A DNA stretch of 64,000 bases, taken from assembly GCF_004193775.1 (NCBI RefSeq), contig NC_041011.1, forward strand, positions 42,415,167-42,479,166, read 5' to 3'. The notes below the pieces were generated by a model. It had not been told where the DNA came from, did not search any database, and worked only from the letters and a program-made list of their open reading frames with translations. The stretch is from Glycine soja. Its lineage: Eukaryota; Streptophyta; Magnoliopsida; Fabales; Fabaceae. The translations under genes were made by a program, and so were the position numbers. Positions 32,371-41,760 of this stretch are shown here, piece by piece (position 1 is the first letter of the stretch; each line of letters starts with the position of its first letter).

Positions 32371-33830
32371 ATGAGCTTTAACGCAAACTTGGACTTAACA
32401 AAACGCTAAATTGATGGCCAGTGGGTCGTCCACATTGGTGACACCCTTGCAGCACTTTCTGAGACCAAGCTCAACTTGGAAGATGTTGGGTATCAACACT
32501 CTCATAAATAAAATTATCCACATCTACAAAGGATTGTGAGAATACAACAAAGATTACACCGTAAGAAAAATAATAATAAACACAAGAATTTAACATGATT
32601 CGACACCTTTTGCCTATACCCATGGAATCCTCTCAAAAGTATTTCCTTATCATAAAAATGATTACAAGATTGTAACTCACCCCAAATAGTGTATCACTCT
32701 ACAAACCTGAGTATTCCACTCAATGGTTACAAGAAATGATAACACTCTCATACAAAGATACTTTTCTCTCAACAAAGTGACTTTGTTTCACAATTTCACA
32801 CACTCTCTCTACATGTGTTGTTTTCTCCACTAATTCTCTTCTCTATTTATAATGAAGATTGTCACCAACTATAATAAATAAATTCTGTTAGAAATTGAAA
32901 TAAAAATAACTTCCAATACATCCATTCAAGTAAGCTTCATCTAGTAAATTATAATCTTTCATTTTGCATTTAAACGACCTAAACCTTAGTGAAAAAATTC
33001 AATTCTCACTATGTATTAAATGCACCTTATCTTTTGGTTTGGAACTCTACAGAAGATTCCCACGCAGTTTGCATCTGCAAGGTCCCTAAGTCGTTGAGTT
33101 GCAGCAAAAAGAAGCTTTCATCCCTTAGTTTGTGGGCCTCGGTCCATACCATCACTTCCATTTTGGTTTCATCATGACAGAGCAAAACAAGTTGGCTACA
33201 GCCAAAAGGGTCTTCAAACACCTCCTCCCCGACAACATGGTCCTATTCTAACAACGCATCTTGAGTTTTGACTCACATTGAAACCTTTTTCCACTTGATG
33301 TCAATTCCATTTATAATCTCCATACCTTCTCCTATGTCCTCACTGTTGATGGCTTGTTCTTGTTGGCTTTTGTAATGCTTCTCAATAGTGCCAACCCTGA
33401 TGTAGGATTCTCTTACTTCTTCATTGTGAAACTCAGGATGCCCCTATTTAATGCTGCTGGTGAAGAATTTACCAACAATGCTCTTATCAAGGAATAGTTT
33501 TAAAGTTTGAAAGCCAAATCCCCTTTTATGTTCTTATATAAGCAGATCAATGGAGTCAACCACAACGAAATTGAATCAGATGGTATGGTTTGGGTTCAAA
33601 TGTGCAAAGTTTTTGTAAACAACGCTGTCCAATTGTCAAGTTTGAAGAACTCCCTAAATAACCTAGCACTAGAAGCACAACATCATTTGTTGGATCTCAT
33701 GTCCCATTTGATTGTACCTAAGGGTGGTGAGTCTGAACCAGTGTCTCAATCGGAGTCTCAAGCTAAAGCTCAGGTTCAAAATGAGAATAAGGCTAAAGCT
33801 CAGGTTTTGTTGGTTAAATCTGAGGCTCAA
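32371..33830 (+). pseudogene. DUF247 pseudogene 3, split by a solo LTR
   Basis: An ATG in good context (GCCACCATGAGC, 32371) opens MSFNANLDLTKR, meets a stop, then continues in frame with GQWVVHIGDTLAALSETKLN to 32483. After the LTR, from 33057, the frame continues SHAVCICKVPKSL with no lost base. The remainder shows VGLGPYHHF (about 33140), a KLATAKRVFKHLL block (about 33190), LTVDGLFLLAFVMLLNSA (about 33340), KSPFMFLYKQINGV (about 33515) and HLLDLMSHLIVPKGG (about 33690), with several frameshifts and stops. It ends near 33830, where Copia sequence begins; the C-terminal half is absent. Confidence 0.85.
32484..33051 (+). mobile_element. Solo LTR (568 bp) with GAAGA target duplication
   Basis: Starts TGTTGGGTATCAACACTC and ends TTTGGAACTCTACA. 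GAAGA precedes it (32479-32483) and follows it (33052-33056), an exact 5-bp duplication. Internal landmarks such as AACATGATTCGACACC and CTCTATTTATAATGAAGATTG are LTR-like. Removing the LTR and one GAAGA restores an uninterrupted DUF247 reading across the junction, confirming the boundaries. Confidence 0.92.
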
Positions 33831-33831
33831 A

Positions 33832-34226
33832 GTCACAACACCCTACACTCCATAACACAATGGTCTAGCAGATAGAAGAAACAGAACAATACTTGATATG
33901 GCAAGGAATTTGCTTAAGCAGAAAGGCTTGCCACATAACTTCTAGGGTGAAGCAGTAGCTATTGCAGCTTACTTGCTCAACAAGTGTCCTAACAAGAGAC
34001 TAAAGGAAAAAGTTCCTAAACAATATTGGTATGAAAGAAAACCATTGGTGAGTCATCTCAAAGTGTTTGGTTCCCTATGTTACAAACACATTCCTGATGC
34101 AAAGAGAAAGAAACTGTAAGATAAGAGTGAGCCTATGATTCTAGTTGGCTATCATCCAACTGGTGCATCAGGTTATATAATCTTGTAAAACAGAAAATTG
34201 AAGTCAGCAGAGATGTGATTGTGATG
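33832..34226 (+). mobile_element. Ty1/Copia integrase fragment
   Basis: Plus-strand translation shows the end of a Copia integrase core and the region after it: TPYTP, HNGLADRRNRTILDMAR, AAYLLNKCPNKRL, and HLKVFGSLCYKHIPDAKR, then a VGY block. In-frame stops interrupt it (for example near 33855, 33945 and 34118). It begins abruptly inside the DUF247 pseudogene and stops near GTGATTGTGATG at 34226, so no 5' LTR, gag or protease remains on this side. It is dead. Confidence 0.8.
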
Positions 34227-35499
34227 TGTAGAACATATCCTATCATACTTTCTCGTCACTCGTCACCTAAAAGCCATGTTCATTAGTGGATACTTAGTAG
34301 ACTACAACAAATTAAAAACCAGAATTACACTGGATAAATGACACGAAAACAAAATCTTAAATGTATTCTTTTTTATTAGTTTTAAATATATTCTTTATTT
34401 TTGTAATACATCCGGTCTATATATAAAACTTTTTTCACTTCCTTCTTATAAGACTTTGTTTAAATTATTTTTTCATTAATTGTTTTCTAATCAAATATCT
34501 TTTGCTATTTTACAAGTTTTGTAGTTAAATTAATACACAATAATACTATAAATTAATATGATAAAAACATTCTCTCCCTTGTCAGAATTAGAGTAAAAAT
34601 GAAAAAAAAAACCTTTCGTCTTCCATAACCCCCCTCAATGCCCATCTCCTTTATCTTTTCTGTCCCAAAACCTTGGGTGCCAACCTTGCACCAGCACCAG
34701 AACCAAAGCACCAGCACCACCACCAGCACCACCACCAACCAAAGCACCAGGACCAGAACCAACATCTAGTGTGCCAACCTTGCAACCATATCACCATCGT
34801 CACCAACCAAACCGCCACCAACCACCAACCACCCGCAACCCAAGCCACCATCACCAATCAAACCACCAACGCACCATCGACACGCTAAGCACATTTTTTA
34901 CATAACAAATTTAGAACAAAAATAAGCAAAATGTCTTCAGCTTTACACACAAATAAATCATCCAAGCAATCAACACCAAACATGAGCTCTCATGTTCGAC
35001 TTCAACCAACAAATCACACATTATTGACTAAATGGCATAAAATCATTCAAGCATGCAACGTTTTGAAAGCAACAATGTCAACATAGAATGAATCAAATAA
35101 GGAATGAAAATAAAATTAAACCTCTAACGCCAAATGAAAATGAGGGTTAGGCAACAACGTCCGAGAGCAGCGTCGACTGAGACCAGCAAGAGACACCGGG
35201 GTGAGAGTGTCATGGGCTTACCTATTGGCGGCGTGGGCTGATAATGGAGGCGCAATGGAGGCACGACGGTCATGGGCGCAAGACTAAGGCACGGGGTTGT
35301 GTTGTGGAGAGGAATTAGGGTCTTCTAATTGGGGGTAATTGGAATTTCTGACAGATCTGATTCCTTTGGGAAAATCTGTTGAAATTCAAAACTTTTTGAT
35401 AGAATTAATCCTTTGAAAAAATCCATCAAAAATTCCAATATTTCCAACAGAATTTTATCCGTAGGAATTAGTCCATCGAAAATATCTTTTTTTGTAGTG
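34227..35499. mobile_element. Insertion in the Copia element ending in a CACTA-like terminus
   Basis: Separates integrase (up to 34226) from RNase H (from about 35507). The right end, read inverted, is CACTACAAAAAAAGATATT, a CACTA-type terminus. It is preceded by subterminal motifs of the kind GGAAATATTGGAATTTTTGATGG that recur and pair. A matching left terminus was not found. A CCACCA/CAGCACC-rich minisatellite lies inside. Confidence 0.5.
34685..34885. repeat. C/A-rich minisatellite (CCACCA, CAGCACC, AACCACCA variants)
   Basis: Irregular repeats of 6-9 bp such as CACCAGCACCACCACC and CCACCAACCACCAACCACC. Long open frames here on both strands (Trp/Val-rich or His/Gln/Pro-rich) are consequences of the repeat, not genes. 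Confidence 0.75.
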
Positions 35500-35504
35500 A
35501 ACAA

Positions 35505-36178
35505 AAGTGAAATTGAAGCTAGATGCTGCAAGTGATGATGATGAAGAGGTTGATCTAATTTTGTTTAAGCAATTAATTGGCTATCTAAGGTACTTATGCA
35601 ATAGTAGACCAAACATTGCATTCTCTATTAGGTTGGTTAGTGGATACATGTCTGAGCCAAAGTCATTTGATGGCAGCCAAGACAGTTTTGACGTACATCA
35701 AAGGCATACTCGAGTATGGTGTGTTATTTCCTAGCAAGCTATTGCAGCAAGGGAATGAATTGATTGTTTATTCTGACTTTGATTCGTGTGGTAAGTCAAA
35801 CAAGAATAACACTTCAGGTTACATATTAAAGTTCTTAGAGGCACCAATTTCATGGTGTTCTAAGAAGCAACCGGTGGTGGCACTCTCAACATGTGAAGCT
35901 AAGTATATAGCAAGGTCTTTTGCTACTTGTTAATATATATGGCTTGATTTAGTGTTGAAGGAATTAAAGATTGAAGTGAAAAAGTCAATACAGTTATTGG
36001 TGGATAACAAGTCTATTATCAATTTGGCTAAGAACCTAGTTTCCCATGACAGAAGCAAACACATTGAGACAAAGTTCCATTTTCTTCAAGAGCAACTCAA
36101 TCATGGAAGAATTGAAGTCGTGTACTACAAGACAGAGATGCAGGTTGTTGATATACTAACAAAAAGCCTTGAAGATTG
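35505..36178 (+). mobile_element. Ty1/Copia reverse-transcriptase end and RNase H fragment
   Basis: Shows LFKQLIGYLRYLCNSRPNI (the Copia YKxLIGxLxYL block), then SGYMSEPK, a SDFDSCGKSNKNNTSGYI RNase H block, SWCSKKQPVVALSTCEAKY, LVDNKSIINLAKNLVSHDRS and KHIETKFHFLQEQ, ending near LTKSLED at 36178. Frameshifts near 35640-35740 and a stop near 35932 interrupt it. The bulk of the reverse transcriptase is missing. It belongs to the same element as the integrase at 33832. Confidence 0.85.
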
Positions 36179-36233
36179 ATAGATTTGTAAAGTTGAGGGA
36201 AGCATCAGGTGCTGTAAATAAAAGCTTTTGAAT

Positions 36234-36450
36234 TAAAGGGGGTGTTAGTTACTGAATAACTAATAATTCAAAAAGTTAGTCAGGTTTGGAGGTAAGTTAG
36301 TTAATAACTAACTTGTGTTAATTGTGTTAGTTTGTGTGTGTATTCATTCCATATATATATGGAGTTGATGTAATCCAATTTATAGAGTTTCAATACCATT
36401 CATTCTTCATCATTCTCTCTAAACATTGTGTGAGTAAATCTTCTATCACA
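36234..36450 (+). mobile_element. Polypurine tract and 3' LTR of the Copia element
   Basis: AATTAAAGGGGG directly precedes TGTTAGTTACTGAATAAC, the expected polypurine tract (about 36234-36242) and LTR start (36243). The LTR-like sequence contains CATATATATATGG and runs to about TTCTATCACA at 36450. The 3' limit is not fixed because no second LTR is available for comparison. Confidence 0.6.
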
Positions 36451-37537
36451 ACTTAGGTCCTAAATCTTTTTAGATTGTTCTTAATAATACTCTTATACTT
36501 TTCCAATATATTTAACTTCTACATAAATCATGAGCTTCTCTATGACCTTCTTTTCTATTCTAGAAATTTGTATCATATTTTAACAAACACATATATGTCA
36601 TATAATTATATTGATTATACTTTTTTAATATAATCTGTTATATGACATTATAATTAATCCATGCTTTTACACCCTCGGCAGATTATATTATATCTAGTAT
36701 AAATATCTTAGGGTAAACAAAATTGGGTTAATCTACCTGCAGAACTTCAAGACAGTCAATATGTGAATTCTTTTTTTACTATTTTCACCAAATAACTTTC
36801 TCCAAATAACTAGTTTTAACATAGTTCCAATTAAGCTCGTGAAATTTGTGGGATCCACGTAATCGATTATGCTCCCACATATAACTGATTATGTGTGGTT
36901 CAAGAGGTAAGTTTCAAGATGCTACAACTAAAAGCCATGAACTTCTTCCCATTTCAGTGAATACGTTTTTATAAAGTGGGTCACATATGTGCAATTTTGA
37001 AAAGTTTTCTTGTTATTTCTTGTGTATCAAACAAATGAAGCTTCCAACAAGAGGACTCCCTTTGCGTTTCAACATGAGACTCTAAACCAGAACTCTCTTA
37101 CATATCGATTCTTTCATTTAGTTTTCTCAAACTACATATCATGATATCAACAAAATTAATTTCCAATGCATAAAAAGTAAAACCTATCAAACTCTAAGAA
37201 GACACAAATTTAGCCATCATTTTCAATCCTTTTCTTTTCTTTGGCCCATACTGATTCAGCCATTATATCAGACACATCTTTTTTCCCATTTCGCTTTTCT
37301 TTGAGGTTCGTCCAATGTGTGGACCCTGATAAAATGGTCGCTTTATTTATATTATGTTCTTGCGAATGCGTGGGTCAAATGTGAGATTATTTTAATTTTA
37401 TCGGAGATTTTGAATTTAAATTTTAAATATATAATTACATTAAATATTTTAAGATGATATTTTATAATTTATAATAATCTAACTAGGATTATCCTCACAT
37501 CTAAACCAAAACAAAAAGAAGAAACATGGTAGCGGGA

Positions 37538-37559
37538 CCCCCCCCCCCCCCCCCCCCCC
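37538..37559. repeat. Poly(C) tract, 22 bases
   Basis: Uninterrupted C run following AGCGGGA and preceding TTTTTCTTC. Striking in sequence this AT-rich; its length could be partly a sequencing artefact. Confidence 0.85.
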
Positions 37560-38192
37560 TTTTTCTTCAGTATTTACACAACAGAATCCTTAGATTAAGA
37601 TCGTGTCTTGAGATAAATCAACCTTAAAACACACATTTGAAATCTGTGCCCTCTGATCATCATCCAACAGTCACAAATGCTTTAACGTGTAAATCCGTAT
37701 AAAAGTGATTGCACCCGATCCACTTTGAGTTCAAATTCTCTGTAGTGATATTTTTACTGAATGAGATTTTAGTCATTAAAATCATTTATTTTATTTTTAA
37801 AAATATACTATAAACTAATATTTAAAAATTATGAATAGATCGATGAGATGAATTCAATTTACCTTCTCATATTAAATTCGAGAATCATATCCATCCCCAT
37901 GTACAGAAATTTTGCTTAGTGTTGTTCGTTTATGAATAATTGAATATGCAAGTAGGGATGAACCATAGTCCGCTGAAGCATCCATAGAATCTATGACCTA
38001 TATATTGACATGACTGCACAACTTACATTGATGGACAGATTTGGGAGGCTCAGAATGCACAAGCTGACTGATAAGTGATAAATGCTTGGCCCACTTTGGA
38101 TGGCTCCTCGTGTAGAAAAAGTTCAACATATGTTCACGCATGCATATTATTTGCACATTAGTACGGAAATATTCACATTTAAATATGCTTTT

Positions 38193-38313
38193 CTATCAGC
38201 AAAAAACATAAATACACCTTGATAACTTTATGCATATGACCTCCTCCTCTATCAGCAAAAAACATAAATACACCTTGATAACTTTATGCATATGACCTCC
38301 TCCTCTATCAGCA
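38193..38313. repeat. Perfect 56-bp tandem duplication
   Basis: The unit starting CTATCAGCAAAAAACATA and ending TATGACCTCCTCCT occurs at 38193-38248 and identically at 38249-38304. The first nine bases of a third copy follow. Identity suggests a recent event. Confidence 0.95.
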
Positions 38314-38577
38314 GTTAACTCGGACTTTGAATTTCAGCTCTTACCATATATATATTGTAGCTTTTTAATCAATTTTCGATTGGTCAAAGAAAATGACAAT
38401 AAAAGAAAGGGACAGTTAACATTTTTAAACTCAATATAAGCATTATAACTACTTTAGCTATTTAGCAGATAATAATTATCAATAGAATTGCACTTATCTC
38501 ATATGTATACTGGCTAAGGGGAAATATTGCTACCTGCTTCAATGACTGAGCCTAATTGTGGCACTTACATGAAAAGA

Positions 38578-38623
38578 AGAGAGTCCAATATAGCCAAGGC
38601 CAACTTGCCGACAAGAACATGAG

Positions 38624-38661
<38 letters not shown>

Positions 38662-38714
38662 CTCATTCACTTGGCTAATGCCGGCAAGTCATCCTTGGCT
38701 GCACTACACTCTCT
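38578..38714 (-). ncRNA. MIR169: miR169 precursor hairpin
   Basis: On the minus strand, 38701-38681 is a 21-nt miR169 sequence beginning CAGCCAAGG and ending CTTGCCGG, identical to the b/c-type mature form as I know it. The opposite arm (38610-38591, minus) reads CGGCAAGTTGGCCTTGGCTA. It pairs through two 8-bp blocks (AGCCAAGG/CCTTGGCT and ACTTGCCG/CGGCAAGT) separated by one mismatch and two wobbles, and matches the usual miR169* form. A lower stem (38578-38584 with 38708-38714, 7 bp) and an upper partial stem extend the foldback, whose terminal loop is a (TA)n run. miR169 guides cleavage of NF-YA (HAP2) mRNAs and acts in drought, nutrient and nodule development. Expression and precise ends are not shown by sequence alone. 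Confidence 0.9.
38629..38657. repeat. (TA)n run forming the MIR169 terminal loop
   Basis: About 29 bp of pure TA at the apex of the hairpin. It can pair with itself and would extend the stem. Confidence 0.9.
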
Positions 38715-38802
38715 GCCTCTTCGTGCAAGTTCTTCTTAGGTGGTTATATGCTGCTCATTTTCTGCATTCAATCATGCAACTAACACACTAAGGTTGTATG
38801 TG

Positions 38803-38810
38803 TATTTATA
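38803..38810 (-). promoter_or_regulatory. Candidate TATA box for MIR169
   Basis: The minus strand reads CCTTATAAATACAC, a good plant TATA element, about 90 bp upstream of the base of the hairpin. Transcription starting about 30 bp downstream would place the hairpin near the 5' end of its transcript. Inference from motif and spacing. Confidence 0.4.
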
Positions 38811-41630
38811 AGGTTCTAGTATATTATGTATAAACCTAACTTCTAAAAGTAGCAAGTAGCCTTATCTGTCAATCAAGAGCCATACTGAAAAAGCAACACC
38901 GCTGGATTGCCATATTGCCAAATTCATCCAAAAAACTTGCTTGATTGAGTATAGCAGATAGGGGACCAAGTCAAGAAATTTTGGGCCCACTTATTACCTT
39001 TTTGTGTCATCCATATCCAGGAGGTTATGGAAAAGAGAAAGATAGGAATCTTTCATTGGCCTTTGTGTGGATAAAGATGATCATTTATATTATCTCCATT
39101 TTTGTCATGAAGCTTGTTCTTGTTTGCTAGGTGCCTATATGGGAAAAAAGTAATAGGAGCATACGATTTGATATTGACCCATGACAAGTTGGAATCCCTA
39201 AAATAAAGGGATGGTGAGAGGGTTAATAGTGGATCGCATTTAAATTTCATGGCCACAAGTATCATATATAATGTAGGACATAATATGCAAAAACAGTGCT
39301 TTGTTGTATTACAAAGCATTAATCTGTGTTAAGCGAATTAATCTTATTATGGATAAAGTTTATGACAAGACGTTTCCTTTTGATTTCAATTTCGGATCAT
39401 TGCTTGAACTTTTTTTTCTTTATTAATTATGCTTTAAACCAAAAGGCTTGTTTGCAGCAAATGAATTAGATTTAGATAACCTTTTTAGAGAACACATTAT
39501 TTTAATGTTTCTTTTTTTATGATATTTAACCTTTCTCTAGTATGCGTGAATAATTAATTGAGACATATATTACCTTTGAGCGAGATTTGTTTCATGATTG
39601 AGCAATACTTCTCTACTTTTGCAACATGCCAGGTACATAATACGAAGCATCCATGCAAAGAAAAGTCAGAAAAATTGTTTATGTAAGTATCATAAGTAAA
39701 TATGGGCTTATGTTATGGGAATATAAAGCTTCAAAGTTTGAAGGATACTAATTTTGAAAAGCGAGGTAACATCACGTATGAATGTGCGGAAGCTGTAATA
39801 AAGTTCTATATATGACTTCTATCTTCTTGTACGTATATTTAGAAAGAACTGAGACAACGTGTAATAGTCAAAGCCAGCATATCTAATTAAACTTGCTTTA
39901 ACAAAACAAATTATTCTGTAACACACCTCAGCAAATTAAAATGACAGCAAAGTCAACAAAGTGAACTTCTCTTTGAAGTTACTCTAATCGAACTCCATAT
40001 GGACGTGTCTAGAACATGTTCCCTAGCTAGTTAATCAATGTGTCACGAATTTTCACTTTTTATATATGTTAATTAACTAGTACTAAACATGTCCAATAAT
40101 GTGTTTGACTAATGTCTACGTCAGGAAAGCGTTTGCAACACACACACACACCCCTCTTCTGTTTCTTCTCAAAGCTAGCTATATATACCTATTCCCGTCC
40201 CTGCTCCTTAAATATGCTTAATTAGAATGTTAATTTGATCTCCATGCAAAACTTTGAGCTCATATTGAGTTCCTAAACATTGTTGTATGGAGGTTAGGAG
40301 AAAGCCATCATTTTGACCTAAATATTAGTCCACAAAGTTTTCATGTCCTGCGTGCAAATTTCTTGAAAAGCAAAAGACAAGAAATAGAATAGTACAATTA
40401 AATAACCAAAGGTTATAGGCCATATGTTTCCCCTCTTGTCTATGTTGATTTAATGTCTGCTAGACATATTTAAACCATTTAGACTCGTGATTATTGGTTT
40501 TAGCTTTAGGGGGCCTTTATGATACATGCCTCGCCTAATAAGTTAATCTTTCAGATTTGATCAACTTTTAGACATTAACTTGTCATCACCATTAATTGAT
40601 AGAGTCCAAGTACTGTCCTCACCAAAGTATGATTAAATTATTTTGTAAGTTTCTCCACAATCGGGACCTAACATGTCTCCAATATTGATAACTCTCAAAA
40701 TCTCTAATATATAGTTATATACCAAGTGGTCTGGTCATGCAACTTGAAATGTTGTACAAATTCTTACACGCAAGTTGAATCCACTACGGCCAATTAGCAA
40801 TTACAATGTTTACTGACATACATGAAAAATTGAATATTGTAGCAGGAACATTGCAGAAGAAAGGGAAATATCAAGGAATCTAACATATGAGCCAAACGTT
40901 TTTCTGATCTTAATGATAGGCGTCCATCAATGAAAATATATAATGGGGGACCCATTAGGATGGTTTTTGATACCTTTTGTTGAGGGCAACCATGATGGAG
41001 AGGTAAGTTCTGTCTCCTTGTTTCTTGATGCATATCTACTTTGTGGCCCAAGTGCTTTCACGCTTTTCATAGTGCTCAAAAAAGTCTGAGGTAGCATCCA
41101 TCATCACCATAACACTGGACCATATATAACTATAGTTATCATCGGGTTATCTCAATAATACTACTACTTCTCAACCATCATTATTCATTCCCCTCACCGC
41201 ACCGCATATGTTTGTCCCTTATTATATATAGTTTGAATCTAATATCAGAACACTTTCAAATGCACCAAAATTCTCATATCTAGTAGCCCATACTTCACAT
41301 GACCTGCTTTCGGTGGTTTTGTTTGGTCTGAGAATATGTTTGTTTCTTATAAGATGGAGAAGAGATATAAGAAAGCACTGAATATTTTGCGGCTTGCATA
41401 GTTCACACTACACACCATGGGCATCTACAGGAAAAGAGAAATGCTAGTAACAAATACCCATGTTTTATTATATATGTTGACTGAAATTATTATAGAAATT
41501 AGGTTTTTACTTTTTGCTTGTTGATTATTTTTTACTTTTATAATTTTTAATAAATTATAACTAATAATAAAGTATATGTTAAAAATGGTGTGTTGTTAAC
41601 CCTCTCGATATGAAAACATGACCTTCTCAA
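38811..41630. other. Intergenic, no coding gene supported
   Basis: Lower in obvious repeats than the rest. It may contain MIR169 promoter sequence. The open frames here (for example 38945-39130 plus, 39053-39319 and 40794-41051 minus) lack recognisable products, splice context or codon bias. Confidence 0.4.
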
Positions 41631-41633
41631 GTC

Positions 41634-41760
41634 ATTTTTTTTATATAAACAAAAGAAATTTATTAAAATTGAGTACAAGGAGGTACTTGAACCATATACA
41701 TCAACCTGAATATTTTGAATACATGACAATAAGTCTTCATACACCATTATGAAAAGGGAA
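41634..41760 (-). mobile_element. LINE-like 3' tail, inverted
   Basis: A T-run at about 41635-41642 is followed by AACAAAAGAAATTTATTAAA and GAGTACAAGGAGGTACTTG. It resembles the tail at 8813-8870, with the same GTACAAGG-GTACTTG arrangement. Confidence 0.4.

Larger units (their letters stand above)
36451..38577. other. Intergenic sequence 3' of the MIR169 locus
   Basis: No coding sequence recognised. Contains a 22-base C homopolymer (37538-37559) and a perfect 56-bp tandem duplication (38193-38304), described separately. Confidence 0.4.

Noticed and set aside
34553..34888. Long open frames rich in Trp/Val (minus) or His/Gln/Pro (plus)
   Set aside because: They arise from the CCACCA/CAGCACC minisatellite, which keeps all frames open; no protein family or start context supports them.
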